A stretch of 16,776 nucleotides of DNA from Candidatus Nitrosymbiomonas sp. (lineage in GTDB: Bacteria > Sysuimicrobiota > Sysuimicrobiia > Sysuimicrobiales > Humicultoraceae): the NCBI GenBank assembly GCA_020724185.1, contig DYHL01000004.1, forward strand, positions 4,768 to 21,543, read 5' to 3'. This document shows positions 1 to 5,257 of this stretch, one piece after another. Each line of letters opens with the position of its first letter. Within the stretch, counting starts at the first letter, position 1. A program made the translations under genes and the position numbers. Below the pieces are notes generated by a model, which had not been told where the DNA came from, searched no databases, and saw only the letters and a program-made list of their open reading frames with translations.

Positions 1-550
1 CGGCACGGCCAAGCTCCACCCCCTGCGGGACGGGTACAAGATACTGAGAACGATTCTCAGTTTCATCATGCTCTACAACCCAACCGTGACGTTCATCGTG
101 CCGGGTCTGTCCTGTCTCGTGCTGGGCGTGGTGTTGATAGGGGTACTCCTCACGGGCCCGGTGGAGTTCGGCCGGATCGCGTTCGGCATGCACACCACCC
201 TGATTGCGGTCATGCTCGGGCTCGTTGGTTCACAGGCGATCGTATTTGGGGTGGCCGCGAAACTCTACGCTCTGGCGCACAAGTTCACCATGGGCGATCT
301 GGTAACTGATCTGGCGATGCGTCCCGGCGTGCGGAAGGCAATGGCGGCATCGGGAGTACTCTCGGTGTGTGGCGGGATCGCCTACGGGTTCCGGTTGGTC
401 ATGGATTGGGCGAAGGGTGGCTTCGGCGATTTCGTGCGGACGCAGGAAGCCGAGCTTGTGTCGTTTCTCGTGATCTTCGGATTCCAACTCCTGCTGTCGG
501 TTGGGTTCATCATGATCTTTGCCGAGGAGTTGCGGAGCAGAGAGGAGTAG
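1..550 (+). CDS. Family 2 glycosyltransferase with C-terminal membrane domain, 3' part only
   Basis: This is the C-terminal end of a gene that begins before the window. The frame is open from base 2, without a stop before the Met at 68, so that Met is internal and not the start. The first residues, around LHPLRDGYKILR, followed by LYNPTVTFIVPG, match the junction between the catalytic domain and membrane tail of dolichol-phosphate-mannose-synthase-like GT2 proteins. The visible part has four hydrophobic segments: near FIVPGLSCLVLGVVLIGVLL, the following LIAVMLGLVGSQAIVFGVAA, a third around GVLSVCGGIAYGFRL, and a last one at VSFLVIFGFQLLLSVGFIMI. The catalytic domain is outside the window, so the sugar and acceptor cannot be read; transfer onto a polyprenyl phosphate at the cytoplasmic membrane is the family role. 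The next glycosyltransferase starts 14 bases downstream, so the two are probably co-transcribed. Confidence 0.8.
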   Translation, partial: GTAKLHPLRDGYKILRTILSFIMLYNPTVTFIVPGLSCLVLGVVLIGVLLTGPVEFGRIAFGMHTTLIAVMLGLVGSQAIVFGVAAKLYALAHKFTMGDLVTDLAMRPGVRKAMAASGVLSVCGGIAYGFRLVMDWAKGGFGDFVRTQEAELVSFLVIFGFQLLLSVGFIMIFAEELRSREE

Positions 551-558
551 GGGAGGAG
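551..558 (+). promoter_or_regulatory. Ribosome binding site fixing the GTG start at 565
   Basis: GGGAGGAG lies 6 bases before the GTG at 565, just after the stop of the preceding gene. It decides the start: the frame is open further upstream, but that part overlaps the preceding gene and shows no glycosyltransferase similarity. Confidence 0.8.
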
Positions 559-564
559 ATCTAC

Positions 565-1314
565 GTGGGCACAGATAGACCCCCGCGCCTCGCCCTCGTC
601 ATCCCTGTCTATAACGAGGAGGCCAAGATCGAAGCCTGCCTGGCCGCGCTGGTGCCTTTTCTGGATGCCCGCTTCCCCGGAGCGTACCGGGTAGTCGTGG
701 CAGACAACGGCTCGACCGACCGGACCGCCGAGGTCGCCGAGGGCCTTTCTGCTCGGTGGCCCCAGGTGCGCTGTCTGCGCATACCGGAGAAGGGGCGCGG
801 CCGCGCGCTGCGGGCGGCCTGGCTGGCGTCCGATGCCGATGTTGTCGCCTACATGGACGTGGATCTCTCGACCGACCTGGAGGCCTTCCCGCCCCTGGTG
901 GCGCCGCTGCTCGAGGGCCGCGCGCACGTGGCGACGGGCACACGCCTGCACCCATCGAGCCGGATCGAGCGGAGCCTGCTCCGCGAGGTGCTCTCGCGCG
1001 GCTACAACTTGCTCATCCGGCTGCTATTCCCCCGGCGCCGGTTTGCCGATGCGCAGTGCGGGTTCAAGGCGCTCAGCCGGCAGGCGGCGCAGCGCCTGGT
1101 GCCCTTAGTGCGGGACAACGCCTGGTTCTTCGACACCGAGTTGCTCCTGCGGGCGGAGCAACTCGGCTACCGCATCCACGAGGTGCCGGTTGTCTGGATC
1201 GAAGGTCGTGACAGCCGGGTCCGGATCGCGCGCACGGTCTGGGAGGACGTCAAAGGGCTGCTGCGCGTTCGCCTCACCCGGGCAGACCGCGGGGCGCGTC
1301 AACGCCGATTGTGA
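565..1314 (+). CDS. Dolichyl-phosphate-glucose-synthase-like family 2 glycosyltransferase
   Basis: A 249-residue soluble GT-A fold glycosyltransferase. Visible motifs are PVYNEE (14-19), ADNGSTDRT (46-54), KGRGRAL (76-82), DVDLST (97-102, the metal and nucleotide-sugar binding DxD region) and CGFK (164-167). DVDLST plus CGFK is characteristic of ALG5/DPG-synthase-like enzymes, which move a sugar from a nucleotide donor to a polyprenyl phosphate on the cytoplasmic face of the membrane. There is no clear membrane segment. The GTG start at 565 is chosen because of a strong ribosome binding site and because the conserved domain begins eight residues later. The gene directly follows another GT2 gene with a 14-base gap, which suggests a two-gene polyprenyl-phosphate-sugar unit. 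The exact donor sugar is not determinable. Confidence 0.88.
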   Translation: MGTDRPPRLALVIPVYNEEAKIEACLAALVPFLDARFPGAYRVVVADNGSTDRTAEVAEGLSARWPQVRCLRIPEKGRGRALRAAWLASDADVVAYMDVDLSTDLEAFPPLVAPLLEGRAHVATGTRLHPSSRIERSLLREVLSRGYNLLIRLLFPRRRFADAQCGFKALSRQAAQRLVPLVRDNAWFFDTELLLRAEQLGYRIHEVPVVWIEGRDSRVRIARTVWEDVKGLLRVRLTRADRGARQRRL

Positions 1315-1317
1315 GGA

Positions 1318-2055
1318 TTACCTCAAGACCTGACTGAGCGTCCTGATGCTGAGACCAATGATCAGGACCCCGACCAGCAGCATCAGCACCTTGGTCGGTG
1401 CTCTCTTGCAGGTGTAGGCGGCGATTGGCGCGGCTATGGCTCCTCCGATGGCGAGTCCTACGATGGAATGCCAGTACGACAGGCCAATGGTGAGTACGAA
1501 GGTCACGGATGCCGACAACGCCACGAAGAACTCCGCGAAGTTGACCGACCCGATCGTGAATCGAGGGTTGTTGCCCCGTGCGACGAGTGTGGACGTGACG
1601 ATCGGCCCCCAGCCCCCTCCGCCGACCGCGTCCAGGAATCCTCCGATCAGGCCCAGGGGCACAAGACGAGTCCGCACCTCGACCTGAACGACTCTCCTCA
1701 GGGCCTTCAGGAGGATGACGAGGCCCATCACGAGCAGGTAGGCAGCCACGAAAGGCTTGATGATCTCTCCAGGGACCGAGGCGAGGATGTACGCGCCAGA
1801 CACTGCTCCAATGACGCCGGGAACCACAAGCCGCTTGACAAGGTGGCCATCAACGTTCCCGAATCTTGAGTGGGCGAGTCCGGAGAACCCCGTTGTGACA
1901 ACCTCGGCCGCGTGAACGCTTGCGCTTGCAGCCACTGGCGGCATGCCAAGGGTGAGCAAGAAAGAGGTCGCGGTCACGCCATAACTCATCCCCAGGGCTC
2001 CATCGATCATCTGTGCAATGAACCCGACGACGATGTATGCGACGATCTGCTCCAT
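1318..2055 (-). CDS. TauE/SafE-family (TSUP) membrane permease
   Basis: A 245-residue, very hydrophobic protein with the internal duplication typical of the TSUP (former DUF81) family: an N-terminal half opening with FIAQMIDGALGMSYG and a second half opening with GGFLDAVGGGGWGP. About seven to eight membrane segments can be read. Family members export or import small sulfur-containing or organic anions such as sulfite or sulfoacetate; the substrate here is unknown. I place the start at the Met encoded by 2053-2055, where the conserved region begins. The frame extends to 2193, but the added 46 residues are hydrophilic and unlike a permease N-terminus. No strong ribosome binding site marks either start. 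The gene converges on the upstream glycosyltransferase with only three bases between stops. Its base composition is visibly less GC-rich than the housekeeping genes. Confidence 0.85.
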   Translation of the reverse strand: MEQIVAYIVVGFIAQMIDGALGMSYGVTATSFLLTLGMPPVAASASVHAAEVVTTGFSGLAHSRFGNVDGHLVKRLVVPGVIGAVSGAYILASVPGEIIKPFVAAYLLVMGLVILLKALRRVVQVEVRTRLVPLGLIGGFLDAVGGGGWGPIVTSTLVARGNNPRFTIGSVNFAEFFVALSASVTFVLTIGLSYWHSIVGLAIGGAIAAPIAAYTCKRAPTKVLMLLVGVLIIGLSIRTLSQVLR

Positions 2056-2199
2056 GGCTATTTGCTCTGTAGCGTCAGGGATTCCTATTGCCAGATGGTC
2101 GCGGCTGCCTGGGCACGCACTTTCCTTCGCTGATCGTGCCTCGATAGCCTGCCTGTCACTCGCGCAAGCTTCCCGTGCCATCCTGACTACCATCCATCG

Positions 2200-2211
2200 C
2201 AGAGCGCTCTG
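2200..2211. promoter_or_regulatory. 12-base perfect palindrome, possible operator
   Basis: CAGAGCGCTCTG is a perfect palindrome in the region between the divergently oriented permease and DUF3800 genes, about 50 bases upstream of the plus-strand -35 element. Its location fits a repressor or activator site, but no regulator gene is adjacent and it could be chance in a GC-rich sequence. Confidence 0.25.
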
Positions 2212-2259
2212 AGTCTTCGAGTGTCCGATGGAACAGGGTGCGGGGGCCAGAACACTGTC

Positions 2260-2287
2260 TTGACAACCCTCGCGAGTGTGCTAACCT
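2260..2287 (+). promoter_or_regulatory. Sigma-70-type promoter for the DUF3800 gene and its leader
   Basis: A perfect -35 TTGACA (2260-2265) is followed after 16 bases by TAACCT (2282-2287), a weaker -10 with matches at positions 1, 2 and 6. The predicted transcript start is near 2294, exactly where the 5' arm of the leader hairpin begins. Confidence 0.5.
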
Positions 2288-2293
2288 AAACAA

Positions 2294-2347
2294 GCGACCG
2301 ATAGGGTCCCCTTTTCCGGGACCCGTGTGCGAAGAGCCGTCGGTCGC
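2294..2347 (+). ncRNA. Nested hairpin structure in the DUF3800 leader, class unknown
   Basis: Two helices are nested. The outer one is GCGACCGA (2294-2301) with TCGGTCGC (2340-2347), 8 perfect pairs. The inner one is GGGTCCC (2304-2310) with GGGACCC (2318-2324), 7 perfect pairs around CTTTTCC. A 15-base single-stranded segment (2325-2339) lies between the inner helix and the outer 3' arm. A pyrimidine-rich run CTTCTTCATT follows. The structure starts at the predicted transcription start. It does not match any riboswitch consensus I know, and at 54 bases it is too short for tRNA. It could be a leader regulator, an attenuator, or a small RNA. Confidence 0.45.
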
Positions 2348-2410
2348 CTTCTTCATTCGGACGGTACCTCCCCGGGTCTCAAAGGGGTTCTCCAGGTGGG
2401 GTGAAAGGCC

Positions 2411-3205
2411 ATGTATCTCCTCTACATGGACGAGTCAGGGAACCCTGACAACCCTCAAGACAGGCACTTCGTGCTTGGAGGTGCCGCCATCTTTGAGCGG
2501 CAGACCTTCTTCCTCGCTCAGGATCTGGAAGAGGTGCAGAAGCGCCATTTCCCCGGTCTCCAGCCCGTGGTGTTCCATGCAACCGACATTCGCGCAGGGA
2601 GCGGATTCTGGCGGACGGTGCCCCAGACCACAAGGCAGGCCGTGCTTCAAGACATCGGCAACGTCATCGGAGGAGCGAATCGGCCAGGCCTGGTTCTGTT
2701 CGGAGCAGCCATCGAAAAGACCGACTCCCTATACGGCGAAGCCGCAGTCGAACGCGCCACTGCGGAGGTTTGTCGCCGCTTCGATATCTTCTTGATGCGA
2801 CGCAAGAACGAGTCCAACGATCCTCAGCGTGGGCTGCTTGTCTTCGCCGAGGGGCGATTCCGCCAACGTACAAGAGTATGGGTCAAAGGGTTCCGGGAAC
2901 TCGGGACACAGTGGGGGGTCCTAGTGAACCTCTGTGATATCCCCTATTTCGCCAGTGCAGCGGAGACACGTATGCTTCAACTCGCGGACTTCGTTTCGCA
3001 TGCCGTCTACTTGCTCTACGAGAGGCGAGATGCGACGCTCATTGGTCCCACCATCAATCGGTTCGACCAGAAGGATAGCGTCCTTCACGGGCTAGTGCAT
3101 ATTGCGCGCACATCCTCCATCTGCGAGTGCCCGGCTTGCGCCAGCAGAAGAGTCCCTGGCTCTCTCGGTAATTGGTTTCAGGCTACCGCCCCCCAGGGGC
3201 CGTGA
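2411..3205 (+). CDS. DUF3800 domain protein (putative RNase-H-like nuclease fold)
   Basis: A 264-residue protein with the DUF3800 signature: an N-terminal MDESG (6-10) acidic motif, FHATDI (55-60), an acidic residue after a hydrophobic strand at VFAEGR (144-149), and the C-terminal LQLADFVSHAV (189-199). These spaced acidic residues suggest a metal-dependent nuclease-like active site, but the family has no established biochemical function that I can name with confidence. The C-terminus carries a C-x-C-x-x-C cluster (Cys238, 240, 243), which could bind a metal. DUF3800 genes are commonly found as scattered accessory genes near mobile or defence loci. Here the gene stands alone behind its own promoter and a structured leader. 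Its codon and base usage is less GC-rich than that of rplM and later genes, which suggests acquisition by transfer. AGGTGGGG (2394-2401) or AAAGG (2404-2408) may serve as ribosome binding site. Confidence 0.82.
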   Translation: MYLLYMDESGNPDNPQDRHFVLGGAAIFERQTFFLAQDLEEVQKRHFPGLQPVVFHATDIRAGSGFWRTVPQTTRQAVLQDIGNVIGGANRPGLVLFGAAIEKTDSLYGEAAVERATAEVCRRFDIFLMRRKNESNDPQRGLLVFAEGRFRQRTRVWVKGFRELGTQWGVLVNLCDIPYFASAAETRMLQLADFVSHAVYLLYERRDATLIGPTINRFDQKDSVLHGLVHIARTSSICECPACASRRVPGSLGNWFQATAPQGP

Positions 3206-3257
3206 GAGGTGGCTAGTGTGCAGGCAGTTGGCTGTGACCACCGCAGTCCCTCCGTCT

Positions 3258-3271
3258 CGCGTATGCACGCG
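3258..3271. promoter_or_regulatory. Inverted repeat abutting the rplM -35 element
   Basis: CGCGT (3258-3262) and ACGCG (3267-3271) flank ATGC one base upstream of TTGACA. The position would suit a regulator binding site or simply be chance. Confidence 0.25.
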
Positions 3272-3272
3272 C

Positions 3273-3302
3273 TTGACACCTTTCTTCCGCCCATATTAGA
3301 CT
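3273..3302 (+). promoter_or_regulatory. Sigma-70-type promoter of the rplM-rpsI operon
   Basis: A perfect -35 TTGACA (3273-3278) is followed after 18 bases by TAGACT (3297-3302), which matches four of six -10 consensus positions including TA and the final T. An AT-rich stretch CATATTAGA contrasts with the surrounding GC-rich DNA. It lies about 100 bases before the rplM start, leaving room for a regulatory leader. Confidence 0.65.
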
Positions 3303-3317
3303 AGGCCGTGGCTCACT

Positions 3318-3345
3318 CGCCGGGTGACCGTCGCGGTCCCCGGCG
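3318..3345 (+). promoter_or_regulatory. Strong leader hairpin upstream of rplM
   Basis: CGCCGGG (3318-3324) then, after a bulged T, GACCG (3326-3330) pair with CGGTC (3334-3338) and CCCGGCG (3339-3345) around a TCG loop: 12 pairs with one bulge. It begins within about 10 bases of the predicted transcript start. It is followed by TTATTG, not a real T-run. Ribosomal-protein leaders, including L13 leaders, often carry autoregulatory hairpins, so this is a candidate L13 binding leader by position, not by recognised consensus. Confidence 0.45.
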
Positions 3346-3403
3346 TTATTGACGCGCCCCGGATCGAGCAAGGACCGAGCGAAGACCGGACAGAGAGGGT
3401 TGC

Positions 3404-3832
3404 ATGAAGACGGTTATCCCGACAGTTGCTGAGATTGATCGCCGCTGGCACCTGATAGACGCCGACGGCAGGGTGCTGGGCCGGCTGGCCACGCGCATCG
3501 CTACGCTGCTGCGCGGCAAGCACAAGCCCACCTTCACGCCGCACATTGACGTCGGCGACTTCGTCGTGGTCGTGAACGCCGCCGGCGTGCGCCTGACCGG
3601 GCGCAAGCTCCAGCAGAAGCGCCGGTACCGGCACTCGGGCTACCCGGGCGGCCTGAAGGAGATTGCCTACGATGTACTGATGAAGACGCGTCCCGAGCGG
3701 GCGGTTACCGAGGCGGTCCGCGGGATGCTGCCCAAGACCCGGCAGGGTCGCCAACTGATCAAGAAGCTCAAGGTCTACCGAGGTCCGCAGCACCGGCAGC
3801 AGGCACAGAAGCCGGCGCCGCTGGCCTGGTAG
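3404..3832 (+). CDS. rplM: 50S ribosomal protein L13 (uL13)
   Basis: A 142-residue protein, the same length as the Escherichia coli protein. It opens with the typical W-x-x-I/L-D-A-D-G-x-x-L-G-R-L-A-T block (15-30) and contains KHKPTFTPHIDVGDFVVVVNA and the H-S-G-Y-P-G-G-L (72-79) region, then the conserved MLPK (105-108). L13 is an early assembly protein of the large subunit that binds 23S rRNA. GAGAGGG (3393-3399) is the ribosome binding site. rpsI follows after 22 bases, the usual operon partner. A promoter and hairpin leader precede the gene. Confidence 0.98.
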   Translation: MKTVIPTVAEIDRRWHLIDADGRVLGRLATRIATLLRGKHKPTFTPHIDVGDFVVVVNAAGVRLTGRKLQQKRRYRHSGYPGGLKEIAYDVLMKTRPERAVTEAVRGMLPKTRQGRQLIKKLKVYRGPQHRQQAQKPAPLAW

Positions 3833-3854
3833 CAGAGGGAGCGAGGGAGTCCAC

Positions 3855-4253
3855 GTGGCAGGTGTGCAGGTAGTCGCGATGACGTCGGGCAGCCGGAAGA
3901 CGGCGGTCGCACGCGTACGATTGGTCCCCGGCGTAGGCAAGATCACCGTTAACGGCAAGGAGATGAACGCCTACTTCCCGACCTCCCCGCTGCAGGTGAT
4001 GGTCCGCCAGCCGTTGCTGTCGGCAAAGGCCGACGATCGTTTCGACGTCATCGTGAGTGTGGCCGGTGGCGGCTTCTCCGGGCAGGCCGGGGCAGTGCGC
4101 CACGGCATCGCGCGGGCGCTGCTGGCGGCCGACGAGACGCTGCGCCCGGCAATGCGCCAGGGAGGGTTCCTGACGCGGGACCCGCGCGAGAAGGAACGCA
4201 AGAAGTACGGACTCAAGCGCGCGCGCAAGGCCGCCCAGTACAGCAAGCGCTAG
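3855..4253 (+). CDS. rpsI: 30S ribosomal protein S9 (uS9)
   Basis: A 132-residue protein with GSRKTAVARVRL near the N-terminus, the INGK-like VNGKEMNAYF segment, GGGFSGQAGAVRHGIARAL (72-90), LTRDPREKERKKYGLKRARKAAQYSKR at the end in several conserved blocks, and the universal C-terminal SKR that reaches the P-site tRNA. The start is GTG at 3855, 5 bases after GAGGGAG (3843-3849). It is co-transcribed with rplM. Immediately after its stop, remnants of a toxin gene begin. Confidence 0.98.
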   Translation: MAGVQVVAMTSGSRKTAVARVRLVPGVGKITVNGKEMNAYFPTSPLQVMVRQPLLSAKADDRFDVIVSVAGGGFSGQAGAVRHGIARALLAADETLRPAMRQGGFLTRDPREKERKKYGLKRARKAAQYSKR

Positions 4254-4393
4254 GCCTGCAAGCAGATGTATCCTTTGCCGAAGCGGCGTCCGTCTTTCTG
4301 GATCCGTTGGCGCTGACATTCGCCGACCCGGACCACTCGGCGCATGAAGACCGTGAAATCACCATCGGCTGCTCCAATCGGCAAGGAGACAGT
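4254..4393 (+). pseudogene. Remnant of a BrnT-family (DUF497) toxin gene
   Basis: In the frame beginning at 4262 the sequence reads VSFAEAASVFLDPLALTFAD followed by PDHSAHEDREITIG. This is the central part of BrnT-type ribonuclease toxins, whose usual form is KHGVSFEEA...DPLAxTxxDPDHS...ExRxxTIG. The N-terminal W-D-x-x-K-A...KHG segment is missing up to the rpsI stop. The C-terminal part with the R-x-I-S-A-R catalytic region is missing too. About 40 codons survive, and the frame then runs straight into the next gene's start as if the rest of the toxin had been deleted in frame. No start codon or ribosome binding site fits a functional toxin. In complete modules, BrnT precedes its antitoxin, which matches the order here. 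Confidence 0.72.
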
Positions 4394-4696
4394 ATGAGCA
4401 AGGCATTGGCCTCCACCGAGGATGACGACCTGCGCCCCGAGTACGACCTGTCGAGGTTGAGGGGCGGGATGCGCGGGAAGTATTACAAGCGGGCTACCGC
4501 GGGGACCAACTTGGTTCTGATCGAGCCAGACCTCGCGACGGCGTTTCCGGACGGGGACTCCGTCAACCAAGCGTTGCGGCTCCTGCTCAACGCGGCGAGC
4601 GCGGCCGGCATCCGTTCACGCCGCGGCCGGTCCGGGCCTAACCGGCGGTTGGAGCGGACCGCTGAGAAACGCGGCCGCTCAACCGCACGCCGCTAG
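4394..4696 (+). CDS. Small antitoxin-like protein, orphaned
   Basis: A 100-residue protein starting with ATG at 4394, 5 bases after AAGGAG (4383-4388). Residues 1-70 match a widespread small bacterial family with LRPEYDLSRL, RGKYYKR, GTNLVLIEPDLATAFPD and SVNQALRLLL, which is commonly found next to toxin genes and probably acts as antitoxin and autorepressor. I know no formal gene name. The preceding toxin is reduced to a fragment, so this antitoxin lacks a working partner in the window. The last 28 residues are unusually basic (many Arg) and are encoded by a palindromic element at 4645-4686, so the natural C-terminus has probably been replaced. Function as an active antitoxin is inference. 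Confidence 0.65.
   Translation: MSKALASTEDDDLRPEYDLSRLRGGMRGKYYKRATAGTNLVLIEPDLATAFPDGDSVNQALRLLLNAASAAGIRSRRGRSGPNRRLERTAEKRGRSTARR
4645..4686 (+). repeat. REP-like palindromic element inside the antitoxin tail
   Basis: The arm 4645-4662 (GCGGTTGGAGCGGACCGC) pairs with 4671-4686 (GCGGCCGCTCAACCGC) over 16 base pairs with two one-base bulges and an 8-base loop. Translation through such palindromes gives basic tails resembling GPNRRLERTAEKR, which I recognise as the kind of spurious C-terminal extension produced by dispersed intergenic repeats in environmental bacteria. Only one copy is seen in this window, so dispersal is not shown. Confidence 0.45.
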
Positions 4697-4707
4697 AGAC
4701 TACAAGG

Positions 4708-4765
4708 CCGCCACGACCACCGGTGCCGGCGGTGGGCTTCGGCCCCCGGCCCGCGGGCGTGGCGG
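4708..4765 (+). other. GC-rich nested hairpins with a UUCG tetraloop
   Basis: An outer stem CCGCCACG (4708-4715) with CGTGGCGG (4758-4765) encloses CCACCG (4717-4722) with CGGTGG (4730-4735), or alternatively GGGC-TTCG-GCCC (4734-4745), the very stable cUUCGg tetraloop. There is no T-run after it, so it is not a standard intrinsic terminator. It lies between the antitoxin-like gene and the decayed hydrolase and may be a terminator-like or REP-type structure. Confidence 0.35.
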
Positions 4766-4786
4766 TGGCTCTTGTGGGGGGGAAGG

Positions 4787-5180
4787 ATGCGCAGCCTCGT
4801 CGCTGCTTCTGACGGCAGTCGCCGCGCCTCGCCAGGTGGCCCTCCGGCACGTCGTGGCGCGCGGTGAGACCGCCTACCGGATCGCGCGGCGGTACGGCGT
4901 GACCGTGGAGGCGCTGGCCGCGCTCGTGGACGCCGGTACGCCGCTCAATTTGGGTCTGCGCCAGGGCGCCTGGGTGCACGTGAGCGCTCCCGCCGTCGCC
5001 GAGGCGCACCGTTTCGTTGGCGTGCCCAACCTGCCCCGGACCTCGTTCGCCCTCTTCCGTGCCGGGACGTCGGTAGCGCCCGGCGATCTGCGTCCAGGCG
5101 ACGGGCAGTTCATTCACGGCTCCTCCGGCGCGCCGGGGCGAAAGCTCGCGCTGACCCTCGATGCAGGGCGGGCGATGTAG
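4787..5180 (+). pseudogene. Decayed secreted LysM-NlpC/P60 peptidoglycan hydrolase
   Basis: The ATG at 4787 starts MRSLVAA, but the hydrophobic signal-peptide continuation LLLTAVAAPRQ is in another frame (4803 onward), so a frameshift falls inside the signal peptide. A LysM domain (HVVARGETAYRIARRYG, about 4848-4982) is intact. What follows is an NlpC/P60 domain with two gaps. FVGVP (5013-5027) jumps to LPRTSFALF, losing the WGG...DCSG segment with the catalytic Cys. DLRPGD (5085-5102) jumps to GQFIHGSSG, losing LVFF...SHVGIY with the second catalytic residue. The C-terminal barrel end is also missing. The remaining reading frame could still make about 114 residues from GTG 4836, but without a catalytic site. 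Its place after rpsI corresponds to a cell-wall-hydrolase position in related gene orders. Confidence 0.72.
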
Positions 5181-5257
5181 TATCATGCTGCTGTGAACCG
5201 CATGCACAAAAGGCCCTGCTGGCACTGACTCTATAGAGAGCACCTGAGTCGTCGCCC

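Larger units (their letters stand above)
2056..2410. other. Intergenic region between divergent permease and DUF3800 genes
   Basis: This 355-base stretch has no convincing gene apart from a possible but unlikely permease N-terminal extension on the minus strand up to 2193. It contains a perfect 12-base palindrome CAGAGCGCTCTG (2200-2211), a plus-strand promoter (2260-2287), a nested hairpin structure (2294-2347), and shortly before the DUF3800 gene ACCT/CCCC (2366-2373), which can pair with GGGG (2384-2387) and AGGT (2394-2397) and would hide the presumed ribosome binding site. No good minus-strand promoter was recognised. Confidence 0.6.

Noticed and set aside
2056..2193. Longer permease start giving 46 extra N-terminal residues.
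   Set aside because: The extension is hydrophilic, lacks similarity to TauE/SafE N-termini and has no ribosome binding site.
2294..2347. Idea that the hairpin before DUF3800 is a tRNA, because the outer arms resemble a 7-pair acceptor stem.
   Set aside because: Only 54 bases, no TpsiC or D arm and no CCA context.
2261..2456. An 11-base direct repeat TGACAACCCTC at 2261-2271 and 2446-2456.
   Set aside because: Repeats of this length are expected by chance in a window of this size; one copy is a promoter element and the other is coding.
3318..3350. Idea that the rplM leader hairpin is an intrinsic terminator.
   Set aside because: The following bases are TTATTG, too few T residues, and termination there would silence an essential operon unless regulated.
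5229..5238. Palindrome CTCTATAGAG before cdaA, with TATAGA as a possible -10 element.
   Set aside because: No acceptable -35 sequence at 16-18 bases upstream; too weak to list as a promoter.
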